From contig JAITDU010000021.1 in NCBI GenBank assembly GCA_031282405.1, positions 1 to 39,017 on the forward strand: a stretch of 39,017 nucleotides of DNA, read 5' to 3'. The position numbers and the translations under genes are program-made. The notes beneath the pieces are model-generated. The model was not told the origin of the DNA. It saw only the letters and a program-made list of their open reading frames with translations, and searched no databases. Below, in pieces: positions 1 to 7,568 of this stretch; the stretch's first letter is position 1; each line of letters begins with the position of its first letter. This DNA is from Coriobacteriales bacterium. Its GTDB lineage: Bacteria > Actinomycetota > Coriobacteriia > Coriobacteriales > UBA8131.

Positions 1-148
1 GCCACCGTAATGCATATATGACCACCGTAGTCCAAACATCCTGATAATCCACTAGCGCCACAAGCCCACACAGTAGCGCTAAAGCGATGATGCCAAAGAT
101 CAACAGCCTTTTGCTCGACGTCTTCTGTTTGGAAATGCGGTCCGCCAT
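1..148 (-). CDS. Partial small membrane protein (5' part only)
   Basis: The frame opens at ATG 148 and runs off the left edge of the window, giving about 49 residues. A basic N-terminus (DRISKQKTSSKR) is followed by one clear membrane segment (LLIFGIIALALLCGLVAL), then an aromatic stretch. AGGTGA lies just upstream of the start, and only 7 bases separate it from the stop of the LXG-like gene, so it is probably the next gene of the same minus-strand operon. I recognise no family. A membrane protein next to a T7SS-type effector could be an accessory or immunity protein, but that is position-based inference only. Confidence 0.55.
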   Translation of the reverse strand, partial: MADRISKQKTSSKRLLIFGIIALALLCGLVALVDYQDVWTTVVIYALRW

Positions 149-155
149 AAACCTG

Positions 156-1568
156 TCACCTCGTGAGGTTTTCTAATACTTTGTTTTGAGTATCTTTGTT
201 GGTTTGGCCTTGTATGTCTGTGAACATGAAATCGGTTACGTCTATCGTCTCTGTTAGACCTGCCACTACCGTTATGGTAGCTTTATCTTGTGGGTACCTG
301 ATAAGGCCAAGCTGAAGGTTTTTGTTGTCATCAAAAAAGTAGTAGTTTGTAAAGGCACCTTCCGAGCTTCTGGCTTCATCAAAGCTTATGTGTACGTCAT
401 AGGCCAGATCTGGGAGTTCTGCGTCTTTTCCCGTTTGGGCTTCATAGAGATCTTTGGCATAGGAACTGCCATACATCTGCGAAAGGGTATAGTTGCCGGT
501 AAACCTCTTTTCGTTGCCTAAGATAGACACCCGCCTGTTGCCGTTGCAGTCCTCTTCAAACTGAAAGACGATGGTGGTTTCATCATGGGATTTGACATAG
601 GTGTCAAATAAGTCACTGATAAGCGTAGCTCCATTCAAGGCATTAATTCCACCCTGATTTTTTGCGACACCTGACTGCCCCGGCGTTACATCTGTTGACT
701 CATTGCCAAAATTCGCCAGAAAAGAGCCGACATTAAACTCCCTGAAGGTAAAGGTCAAAAGCGCTACGGTATTATAGCGAGCCTTCATAACAGGCCCATC
801 GGTAGACTCACCTGAACTGGGAATGTTTATCTCGTATTTTTTGCCATTGTAAAATATGAAGTGATAGTCGCCTGAAAGATACATCGTATCGGGGTTTTCG
901 CGCGATAGCTGCATCATCTTTTGGTCATAGGAGTTGGCTATTGCAACAAAAAACGCTTTATCGATATCTTCAGCCCAAGAACTATCGCCAAGGCTTCCTG
1001 TAGCCAGATAAGATGCCAGTGAGCTTTTAGGGCCTTTGAGTATGGCAGATACTGCACCTTGAGCAGATGAGTATACCGAAGCAGAAAAGCTCTCGTAGGC
1101 AAAGGCGGCTTCTTTTATCTGCTCCAGGTTATGTATTGTATCGTTGTTAAGCTCTATAAGAGCCCGGTATTTGTTAAGGAGCCACCACTCGATATCGTCC
1201 TGTTTTTTCAGTACGGCCTGTACCTGGGTGATCTCAGCGTTTTTTCGTCTCAGGGCATCTATGGTCTTATCCAACTCATCAGTGTCTAATATCCCCGGAC
1301 TTGAGGTAGGCAGGGCTTCTAAGGCAGAGATGTTTTGTGCATTGGCATCTACTATGGCGCTAAAAGCTATGACGTGAGCTTTCATAGTAGGTATACGTAA
1401 GTTTTTAAGCCGGTTTGCTAAAGCAGTATATGCCTCGCCTGAAAGACGTGGATCTTCTAAGGCAGTTTGCATAGGGGCTATTTGAGACAGCCCTGATTCT
1501 ATTTCGTTAAAAAGCCCCTGGTTTTCTGCTTTGAGGGTTGCGGTAGCGTCTGTGATGTTAATTCTCAT
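156..1568 (-). CDS. LXG-like putative T7SS effector or substrate
   Basis: About 470 residues. The N-terminal 120 or so residues read like an LXG domain: an alpha-helical start, then GEAYTALANRLKNLRIPTMK, a second long helix, and a short ILDTDELDKTIDALR segment. LXG domains are T7SS signals of Bacillota and Actinobacteriota that pair with small WXG100-sized partners, and such a gene lies immediately upstream. The C-terminal half (from about residue 200) is mixed alpha/beta and I recognise no toxin fold or catalytic motif. GTG 1577 is a possible earlier start, but GGAG sits 8 bases before ATG 1568, which I prefer. No signal peptide or membrane segment is visible. Alternative: a structural T7SS-associated protein rather than a toxin. 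Confidence 0.5.
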   Translation of the reverse strand: MRINITDATATLKAENQGLFNEIESGLSQIAPMQTALEDPRLSGEAYTALANRLKNLRIPTMKAHVIAFSAIVDANAQNISALEALPTSSPGILDTDELDKTIDALRRKNAEITQVQAVLKKQDDIEWWLLNKYRALIELNNDTIHNLEQIKEAAFAYESFSASVYSSAQGAVSAILKGPKSSLASYLATGSLGDSSWAEDIDKAFFVAIANSYDQKMMQLSRENPDTMYLSGDYHFIFYNGKKYEINIPSSGESTDGPVMKARYNTVALLTFTFREFNVGSFLANFGNESTDVTPGQSGVAKNQGGINALNGATLISDLFDTYVKSHDETTIVFQFEEDCNGNRRVSILGNEKRFTGNYTLSQMYGSSYAKDLYEAQTGKDAELPDLAYDVHISFDEARSSEGAFTNYYFFDDNKNLQLGLIRYPQDKATITVVAGLTETIDVTDFMFTDIQGQTNKDTQNKVLENLTR

Positions 1569-1668
1569 CTTAGACACTCCGCATTGTTTTGCGACAAACG
1601 CGTAGTATAGTTAAGGACGCATACACAAAGAGATTGTTTGGGATATACATTTGCAAAAAACATGAGCA

Positions 1669-1959
1669 TCACGCACCTATTCCCAGCACGCTGTTGGCCA
1701 GTTCGGCATCGAGCTCAACAAAAACATCGCTGATGTCTTTAATGGCCTGAGCATCTGATTCCAAAAGCACGCGCCAGTCTGTAAGTGTAGAGCGTACCTG
1801 GTTTTTTATGTCGTTGTCATGAACAGCGCTTCCTAAAACCGGGGCACTTTGAGCTAGAGATTGAAGCGAAAACGAACAGTAGTCATCAAGCTGCTGTATA
1901 AGCTGTTGGGCCGCTTGATTAGCTGCATCTTGATCTGAACTTGTAGATCCGCCACCCAT
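1669..1959 (-). CDS. WXG100-sized helical protein, likely partner of the LXG-like protein
   Basis: 96 residues, glycine/serine-rich start (MGGGSTSSDQ), then two predicted amphipathic helices around a central turn. It has the size and helical hairpin of ESAT-6/WXG100 or LXG-partner (Lap/DUF-type) proteins, though a strict W-x-G is not present; the turn carries APVLGSA. GTGAGGA lies just upstream of ATG 1959. The gene is 100 bp upstream of the LXG-like gene on the same strand, the usual order for LXG partner and effector. Confidence in the coding call is good, in the family assignment moderate. Confidence 0.5.
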   Translation of the reverse strand: MGGGSTSSDQDAANQAAQQLIQQLDDYCSFSLQSLAQSAPVLGSAVHDNDIKNQVRSTLTDWRVLLESDAQAIKDISDVFVELDAELANSVLGIGA

Positions 1960-2013
1960 TTTTTCCTCACTATGACAAGCGGCATGCTTTTGTACTCATT
2001 GAGTCAAACCGAT

Positions 2014-2059
2014 TGTTGTTACATGCCTGTTGTTACTATCAGAATTTTACTATCAGAAT
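2014..2059. promoter_or_regulatory. 14-bp phased direct repeats upstream of the WXG/LXG genes
   Basis: TGTTGTTAC occurs at 2014-2022 and 2028-2036, and TTACTATCAGAAT at 2033-2045 and 2047-2059, so all steps are exactly 14 bp. The array lies in the 207-bp gap between the repeat-protein gene (stop 2167) and the start of the WXG-sized gene (1959, minus). It could be an operator. I see no strong promoter; a TTGACT-like -35 appears nearer the gene on the minus strand (about 2001-2006). Confidence 0.3.
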
Positions 2060-2166
2060 AGCTGCCTTATTCTCTCATATATTCTCTTGTAGTTTACGCG
2101 CCGCAGAGTACAGGAGCCGTGAGTTGCTGCTCTTTCGGAGTCAATGATACCTATTAGATGTATGAC

Positions 2167-2793
2167 CTATTGTGCGTCTCCTTTACTAGTCCGGCGCTTT
2201 GGTAGTTCTACTATCGTTTTAGCTTCGCTGGCGGTACGGGCGTGGAGCTTCTCGCCATGTTTTTCGTCCTCTGGCGGCTCGATCTGTGCCACGGTGGTCT
2301 TAGCCTCGCTCGCTGCGGTTTGCCTCGATTCCTGTTTCTGGTCGCCGGGGGCCGGCTCCACGGTGGTCTTAGCCTCGCTAAAGCGCTCGCTTGGGGCTGG
2401 TTCCACAGTAGTTTTAGCTTCGCTGGGAGTTGGCTCCACGGTGGTCTTAGCCTCGCTGAAAGCCTTGCTGGGGGTCTTGTCAGAAGCCTCACTGTGGATT
2501 GCGGCGGGTATGCTGCCGTCGGGTAGCACATCTGAAACAGCGCGCGCAGGAGTGGGACGGCGCTTGCCCGTGCCAGCTGTAACTGAGCGACGTTTGCCCG
2601 TACCGGCCGCGACTTGGCGGCGCTTGCCCGAACGAGAGCGGATCTTGGCTATCTCGCGGGCGGCGGTCCTGCCGCTCAACTCATTGCGGACGTTGATGAT
2701 GCGGCGTGTAAAAAACCAGAATACCGCCGCAATCAGGCAAAGCGCAGCTATGACAAAACAGACTATGGCTATGGTGTTCAAGGTTTCTGTCAT
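2167..2793 (-). CDS. One-TM protein with five SEAKT(T/I)V repeats, kinase partner
   Basis: 208 residues. A single N-terminal membrane helix (about residues 8-28) is followed by a basic cytosolic stretch with three GKRR repeats. An acidic/proline tail then holds five copies of SEAKTTV or SEAKTIV, three of them followed by EP. Its start overlaps the stop of the upstream Ser/Thr kinase by 4 bases (ATGA), so the two are translationally coupled. Known biology: FHA domains bind phosphothreonine in short Thr-Thr motifs phosphorylated by PknB-type kinases. Inference: the repeats may be a tandem phosphoacceptor array for that kinase. The repeats are also DNA repeats (GGTGGTCTTAGCCTCGCT-like on the + strand). 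No enzymatic domain is seen. Confidence 0.7.
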   Translation of the reverse strand: MTETLNTIAIVCFVIAALCLIAAVFWFFTRRIINVRNELSGRTAAREIAKIRSRSGKRRQVAAGTGKRRSVTAGTGKRRPTPARAVSDVLPDGSIPAAIHSEASDKTPSKAFSEAKTTVEPTPSEAKTTVEPAPSERFSEAKTTVEPAPGDQKQESRQTAASEAKTTVAQIEPPEDEKHGEKLHARTASEAKTIVELPKRRTSKGDAQ

Positions 2794-4529
2794 CGTTGAT
2801 ACCCCTCTTGCCCGGCATTGGCGACCGGCCTGGAATCCACAAAGGCGTTGTCAATAGCTTGGATAACCGCGGCGTTGCTACGCTCAATCTCCGCCTTTTT
2901 TGCATCCAGTTTTTCGGTCGTTGCCACGACACTGGCGGCAGCGGCAACCGCTCGTTGCAACAGGTCCTGCATCTCGGTTTGACCTATGCCGTCAGCCCTG
3001 AACTTACGCGGGTAGGTATAGAGCGCAGACTCGATGAGTCCGGCCGATTCCAGTATGATAACCTCGTTATCCTCATTAACAGAAATCGCATAGAGCTCCT
3101 CAAGACTCCTAAAATATGGTTCATAAATGCCGGCGTCATCACCTTCATTTATCCGCGCAACTATCTCGTTGTTAAAGTCCGCTATCTGCGAATACACCCT
3201 CACAAGACCGGCTTGCGAGAATCCGTCGATAGCGGCCGCATCGTTCATCCAGCGTCGCGAAGCTTTAATGCGCCCAATACGGTTCTCGCTGTTTCCTGTT
3301 CCATCGTCAAAGTAGTACCAGTAGAGCTTTCCGATGTCGAAAGCCAGCTCGGCGTAGCTCTCCGATTGAGCTTGCAAGACAGGAAGATGAGGGGTGATAA
3401 CGGCTAACAACTCCTCTTCTTCTTCATAGGTAAAGCTGCTGTCGTCTCGATACAGTTCCACCAAGCCCAGGTAGGCCGAGAAACGCGAAGGGTCAACATC
3501 GATAGCCCTGAGGTAGTCTTCGCGCGCGGCCTGAGCGGTGCTTTCTTTGCTTGCCCGATCAATCCAGATGCCATAGTCGCTGCTGCGCACGGCATCGGCA
3601 GCAAACAAACACCCCAGACCAGCCGCCAAAAAGGCCAGCGTAGCAATGAGCAGGCCGATGAACATACGCCACGTGTTGCGCAGTTTACGCGTGTGGGCCT
3701 CGTCCACCGACTCGTAACGCTCCAGGTCATAGCGCATCTCGGCACATGTCGCATAGCGGTTTGCGGGGTTTTGTTGGGTGGCCCTGTTGATTATGGTCTC
3801 AAGCCCGGCAGAAAGTGAGGGGATAACCTGACGGATGGGCTCAACGACGTAGGGCGGCTCGGCCGGGCTCTTACCGGTGACAAGGTGATAGAGTGTGGCA
3901 CCTAAAGAGTAGATGTCGCTGCGCGGCTCAAAAGCGCCCTGGCTTTGCTCGGGTGACGAATAGCCCTGAGTCCTGAATACTTTGGTCTCTGCCGAAATGG
4001 TCATATTCTGGGATTCGGGGTGGAACTCGCGAGCAATACCAAAGTCGATCAGCTTAACCGTGCCATCTGGCCTGAGCATGACGTTGTTGGGTTTCATGTC
4101 CCGGTAGACTATGGGCGGAGTGCAGGTATGGATGTAGTCCAGCGCGTCGCAGAGCTGGATGCCCCAATCAACGACGTCCTCCTGTCGTTGCGGCCCCGAG
4201 GTTTGTATCACCTTGTCCAGTGATTCTCCCTCGACATAGTCCATAATGATATAAATGCGATCGTCGTTCTGTATCATATCCGTAATGCGCACTATTGAGG
4301 GATGGTCGAGCCTGGAGAGAATCTCCTTTTCGACCAGGAAGCTCTTGATAAGGTCATCGTGGGTCAGATCTGAACTACTAAGGTCAACCTCATCAAAATC
4401 GATTTCTTTGACCGCCCAGATGCGGTTAAGTTTGAGATCGTTGGCGCGATAGACCAGCCCAAAGCCGCCTTTGCCAACCACATCCTCTATCTTGTACTTA
4501 TCGTCCAAGACCGTGCCAGATGCTAACAT
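2790..4529 (-). CDS. Transmembrane Ser/Thr protein kinase (PknB family)
   Basis: 579 residues. The N-terminal 260 residues are a complete Hanks-type kinase: glycine loop GKGGFGLVY (19-27), Lys41 in AVKEI, catalytic loop VYRDMKPNN (YRD in place of HRD, around residue 142) and LIDFGIARE (DFG). A membrane helix follows at about 288-310. The C-terminal 260 residues, presumably outside the cell, are helical with TPR-like spacing rather than PASTA repeats. It is the first gene of the minus-strand group that continues into the SEAKTTV-repeat protein (4-bp overlap) and the WXG/LXG genes. It probably phosphorylates that partner and senses an external or envelope signal. The upstream AGGA is rather far from ATG 4529. 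Confidence 0.93.
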   Translation of the reverse strand: MLASGTVLDDKYKIEDVVGKGGFGLVYRANDLKLNRIWAVKEIDFDEVDLSSSDLTHDDLIKSFLVEKEILSRLDHPSIVRITDMIQNDDRIYIIMDYVEGESLDKVIQTSGPQRQEDVVDWGIQLCDALDYIHTCTPPIVYRDMKPNNVMLRPDGTVKLIDFGIAREFHPESQNMTISAETKVFRTQGYSSPEQSQGAFEPRSDIYSLGATLYHLVTGKSPAEPPYVVEPIRQVIPSLSAGLETIINRATQQNPANRYATCAEMRYDLERYESVDEAHTRKLRNTWRMFIGLLIATLAFLAAGLGCLFAADAVRSSDYGIWIDRASKESTAQAAREDYLRAIDVDPSRFSAYLGLVELYRDDSSFTYEEEEELLAVITPHLPVLQAQSESYAELAFDIGKLYWYYFDDGTGNSENRIGRIKASRRWMNDAAAIDGFSQAGLVRVYSQIADFNNEIVARINEGDDAGIYEPYFRSLEELYAISVNEDNEVIILESAGLIESALYTYPRKFRADGIGQTEMQDLLQRAVAAAASVVATTEKLDAKKAEIERSNAAVIQAIDNAFVDSRPVANAGQEGYQR

Positions 4530-4740
4530 AATAATATATTTCCTAATCTGGTCTCAACCCGCTCATTGTCAGATAGAGCGTATGTATCATACCATAGTGT
4601 CGGGCAACTTGCCCTGTGCCCTCGCATTCCCACTTTGCCTAACATGCGCCTCGCATTCCGCTTACCACCGGTATGACATCCGTTTAATACTGTTAATCAG
4701 ATTCGCAATTTGCAAACTGCTGATTTTTCTGATATATTCG

Positions 4741-4767
4741 TTGACCTAGGTGGCCTGCTGTTATAAG
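4741..4767 (+). promoter_or_regulatory. Probable promoter of tRNA-Ile
   Basis: TTGACC (4741-4746; 5 of 6 matches to the -35 consensus) and TATAAG (4762-4767; 5 of 6 to -10) lie 19-45 bases before the tRNA. The 15-bp spacing is short, so the exact -10 may be shifted. The 250 bp before it, up to the kinase start, hold no other feature I can support. Confidence 0.45.
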
Positions 4768-4785
4768 GTAGTCGGGCGTCTTATG

Positions 4786-4862
4786 GGGCCCATAGCTCAG
4801 TTGGCTAGAGCGCACGGCTGATAACCGTGAGGTCACTGGTTCGAATCCAGTTGGGCCCACCA
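4786..4862 (+). tRNA. tRNA-Ile (anticodon GAU), CCA encoded
   Basis: Full cloverleaf: acceptor GGGCCCA pairs with TGGGCCC; D arm GCTC/GAGC; anticodon stem ACGG/CCGT around loop CTGATAA with anticodon GAT; T arm CTGGTTCGAATCCAG; discriminator A and encoded CCA. It stands alone, without the rRNA operon that often carries tRNA-Ile. Confidence 0.97.
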
Positions 4863-4871
4863 TCCTTTTAC

Positions 4872-4916
4872 AATAAACGCCCTGGCGTGAGCCGAGTAGC
4901 CGCCAGGGCGTTTATT
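4872..4916 (+). terminator. Hairpin terminator after tRNA-Ile
   Basis: Perfect 16-bp inverted repeat (arms 4872-4887 and 4901-4916) with a 13-base loop; the 3' arm ends in TTTATT. It starts ten bases after the tRNA and is AT-rich at both bases of the stem, so it could work in both directions. Confidence 0.7.
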
Positions 4917-4974
4917 ACGTTAGTCGGACGTGCTCGTCGGACGTGTACCACAGTGGCAAGTACCGAAAAGCCAA

Positions 4975-5073
4975 GTCAGAAGGCTGCCGATGCGTTAGCT
5001 GCTTGCGCTGGACAGCGGTAGTACTTGTCGGTGCAGCTGTGTGGTCAGAAAGCCACCAGAGCGTTAGCTGCTT
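4975..5073. repeat. Two direct copies of a 30-bp sequence between the tRNA genes
   Basis: GTCAGAA...GCGTTAGCTGCTT occurs at 4975-5004 and 5044-5073, 69 bp apart, identical at both ends with several changes in the middle. A smaller repeat, GTCGGACGTG, is at 4923-4932 and 4936-4945. No gene is seen in this 209-bp spacer. Confidence 0.5.
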
Positions 5074-5089
5074 TTGTTGAGTATCCGAC

Positions 5090-5100
5090 TATGATAGAAT
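5090..5100 (+). promoter_or_regulatory. Possible -10 region of tRNA-Ala
   Basis: Overlapping TATGAT (5090-5095) and TAGAAT (5095-5100) lie 25-36 bases upstream of tRNA-Ala. TTGTTG at 5074-5079 is the best -35 candidate, but the spacing to either hexamer is poor. Confidence 0.3.
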
Positions 5101-5125
5101 TTTGGTTTGTTTGTTCGCCCCCTGT

Positions 5126-5201
5126 GGGGATGTAGCTCAGTTGGGAGAGCGTCTGGTTTGCAACCAGGATGTCGTCGGTTCGAGTCCGATCATCTCCACC
5201 A
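5126..5201 (+). tRNA. tRNA-Ala (anticodon UGC), CCA encoded
   Basis: Acceptor GGGGATG pairs with CATCTCC (one G-T); D arm GCTC/GAGC; anticodon loop TTTGCAA with anticodon TGC; T arm GTCGGTTCGAGTCCGAT; A discriminator and CCA. Confidence 0.96.
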
Positions 5202-5215
5202 CACATCTTACAATT

Positions 5216-5237
5216 GCCCTAAGTGCGCAGGGCTTTT
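5216..5237 (+). terminator. Intrinsic terminator 1 after tRNA-Ala
   Basis: GCCCT (5216-5220) pairs with AGGGC (5229-5233), followed by TTTT. It is the first of two near-identical units sharing CAATTGCCCT, GTGCGC and GGGCTTTTG. Confidence 0.65.
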
Positions 5238-5276
5238 GGCAGCAAAAAGCATAGCGACCCTGCCTTGATAACAATT

Positions 5277-5304
5277 GCCCTGCGTGCGCGGGGCTTTTGT
5301 TTTG
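5277..5304 (+). terminator. Intrinsic terminator 2 after tRNA-Ala
   Basis: GCCC (5277-5280) pairs with GGGC (5291-5294), extended inward by TGC/GCG pairs, then TTTTGTTTTG. It looks like a tandem duplicate of the first terminator 61 bp earlier. Confidence 0.65.
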
Positions 5305-5324
5305 TATGCCGGAGATAACGGGGG

Positions 5325-5417
5325 CTATAAGTAGGTACGGTGCATCTCCTGGCCGGTCAGTTCCCCAATCTTGATACCAAGCCTTGACTTGTTAATCGTG
5401 AGCAGCTTTTCTGTCAT
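5325..5417 (-). other. Possible 30-residue ORF, doubtful
   Basis: ATG 5417 opens a 30-codon frame (MTEKLLTINKSRLG...) ending at TAG 5325. The composition is protein-like and there is a weak AGGT before the start, but nothing resembles a known family. It lies in the decayed region between the tRNA terminators and a truncated gene, so it may be a remnant of a longer gene. Confidence 0.2.
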
Positions 5418-5447
5418 TTACCTAGCTGGTCTTTTTTAAGCCGTTAG

Positions 5448-6188
5448 GTGGCACCGGGGTACCTCACCGACTGTTTGCTTAGACGCGAGAACACCGACCG
5501 TTACGACGATCGTCTGGTGGTCGAGTGCAACCTTATCGAAGCTTACGAGCAGATCATTGGCTTCATCTCCCGGCACACACTCGACCGTTTCTTCATCGAA
5601 GGTACTCAGCGAATAAGCCCACGTAACATCATAGCCCGCGAGATTGCGAGCAACATTTTGGCGCATCGCGAATACAGCAGTACGTTCATGGCCAATATAG
5701 TCGTTGGAAACGACAGCATTGTGGCCGAGAACTGGAACCGCTCAAACCATCACGGGGTAATTGATCCGGAGGACTTCACTCCGCAACCCAAAAACCCGCT
5801 CATCGCTCGCTTCTTCGCGGCCATCTCCTATGCCGATCGCCTCGGCTCCGGTGTTCGCAACCTGCACAAGTACTCAGTGATGTACTCGGGTAAGAAACCA
5901 GAGCTAATCGAGGGTGATGTATTCAGGACCATAGTGCCGCTCTCTGCCGAGAATGTCCTTGTAAATGTCCCTGTAAATGTCCCTGTAAATGTCCCTGTAA
6001 GCTCAACTGGCGAGAAGATACTCCAGACAATTGCTGCCAATCCAAATGCAACGTTGGATGAGATGGCTACATCTTTAGCCGTCAGCAGAAAGACTATCCA
6101 GAGAAACCTCAATACACTGAGGGAAAAGGCATTGTTGTCAGAATTGGTGCCGACAAGGATGGGCATTGGGGGATCGTCGAGTAAGTAG
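5448..6188 (+). pseudogene. Schlafen/AlbA_2-type ATP-binding protein, N-terminus lost
   Basis: 246 residues matching only the C-terminal half of the AlbA_2 plus HATPase_c_4 family (RecG-like regulators). Visible marks are LLRRENTDRYDDR, RISPRNIIAREI, the ATPase N-box-like HREYS, NPLIARFFA, RLGSGVRNL, and a C-terminal winged helix (MATSLAVSRKTIQRNLNTL). The usual N-terminal AlbA_2 domain of about 200 residues is absent. An in-frame TAG sits directly before the GTG at 5448, so the visible start is only the first start codon after that stop. Residues 168-183 carry VNVPVNVPVNVPV, coded by a 12-bp tandem repeat (5952-5999). Such proteins often accompany type I restriction genes, and an HsdS remnant abuts its 3' end on the other strand. 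Confidence 0.75.
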
Positions 6189-6478
6189 ACTCAGTATTGT
6201 TGAAAGCTACAGCATCATAAAGGCTACCTACTACTTGTTCAAAACTGCTCCAAGTCACTGTCAGAGGGAATAAATACCTCCATACCATTGAGTATTTCGG
6301 TCGTCGTGCTTGGAACAACAGACCCATACACTGGTATATTGCCATCAGTGAGTTGTTTGTGGTCTTTACCATATTTTACTTCTGCAAGACCATCGCGACT
6401 GATGAACATTTCATAATAGATAGCTTGTGCAATCTCGGCTAAACAGCCATTGAGTCGATTCGAGATTCTCGACAGAGT
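6182..6478 (-). pseudogene. hsdS: Type I restriction specificity subunit (HsdS) remnant
   Basis: Read on the minus strand, 6478 to 6244 encodes a typical HsdS target-recognition boundary: a helix ending LAEIAQAIYYEMF, then DGNIPVYGS, as in the second recognition domain. It stops at TGA 6244. A one-base shift restores the characteristic continuation EQVVGSLYDAVAFNN. The upstream part has an in-frame stop and no start. It is therefore a frameshifted C-terminal fragment of about 95 codons. No hsdM or hsdR is in the window. The 200 bp between here and 6681 hold nothing I can name. Confidence 0.7.
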
Positions 6479-6680
6479 GTGTCACTTATGAAGTGAAGAT
6501 GTCACTCATGCTCAATCTCAACGCGTGTTCTTCTCCCCTGCTTCTTTTTCACTCTACGCAAAACGTCTGCCCACCGGCCTCAATCCGGCTGAATAGGGCG
6601 CTCTCACACCAGCGGTAGGAGGTTCACACAGCCGCCACTCAACACGTTGGTATGAGCAAGAAAATGATTTTCCTCAAAAT

Positions 6681-7568
6681 TTGGGGATATCCCGGCTGTC
6701 CACAAGACTCTACCTTGTAAGCAATGTAACCGTTAGGACAACGTTGCCACTTAAGGAGTTACAGGAAAACGCCCCCGCCTACATTCCCTTTGAGTACCAC
6801 AAACACGAGCGCGGGCTGTTCAGGCCCGATGGCTCGCCCAGCTTTGCCACACCCACCGGCCGCATTGAGCTTTGGTCGAATTTCTACAACAATGCCGGAC
6901 TCGACCCCCTGCCCTACTTTGAGGAGCCGAGCCCAGGTCCCGGCGCAACTCCTGAACTTTTGGAGGAATACCCACTGGTTTTAACGACCGGCGCGCGCAA
7001 TCCCACGCTGTTTCATTCCGAGCATCGTCAAATCAAGCACTTGCGGGCGGTGCATCCCGACCCACTGGTTCAGATCAATCCGGCGACAGCGCAGAAATAC
7101 GGTGTCAAGGATGGCGATTGGGTCTGGTTAGAAAATCAGATGGGACGCTGCAAGCGGCGTGTGAGCGAAACGCCCATCGTCAATGAGCAAACTATCTCTA
7201 TCGACCATGGCTGGTGGTTCCCTGAAGGCGACCCCGGAAAACTGTTTGATGTGTTCGACCTTAACGTCAACCAACTGTTCAAATACATCCCCGGCAAGGC
7301 TGGTTTGACGCTGCTGGGCTCACTGATGGGCCTGTTTGCCACCAGTACTGCGATGTTTTTAGCCTCACGCGTTTTAGAAGGTTTTGGTATGGGTATGATC
7401 TCGGTCATCGGACCCAATGTCATGCCGCGCCTTTTTCCTCTGAAAAATCAAGGTCTCGTCATGGGCATCTGGTCACTTTGGGTGCCGATGGGTAGCATGA
7501 TAGCTTTTCTCACCACGCCCTTGCTCTATGGTTCCTTTGGTTGGACGAGCCTGATCCAAACCCAGTAG
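6681..7568 (+). pseudogene. Chimera: molybdopterin oxidoreductase C-terminus fused to MFS fragment
   Basis: One open frame of 295 codons made of two unrelated pieces. Residues about 30-215 match the C-terminal part of the intact molybdopterin subunit at 9866-12154 block for block: FEYHKHERG, LFRPDGSP, FATPTGR, FHSEHRQ, SIDHGWWFPE, PGKAG. At about position 7300 the frame passes into the middle of an MFS carrier (LTLLGSLMGLF, SRVLEGFGMGM, MGIWSLWVPMGS), which breaks off at FGWTSL. The Fe-S and most of the molybdopterin domains are missing, as are the MFS ends, so neither function can survive. The first 25 residues resemble nothing and the TTG start is unconvincing. It appears to be what is left of a second operon of the type that follows. 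Confidence 0.85.

Noticed and set aside
2144-2857. 237-codon frame on the + strand
   Set aside because: It is the antisense of the SEAKTTV-repeat gene; it is open because of the repeat, and the minus-strand reading has a membrane helix, motif repeats and a 4-bp overlap with the kinase.
4786-5201. Part of an rRNA operon spacer (tRNA-Ile/tRNA-Ala pair)
   Set aside because: No 16S or 23S sequence on either side. Each tRNA has its own hairpin terminator and probable promoter, so they are solitary genes.
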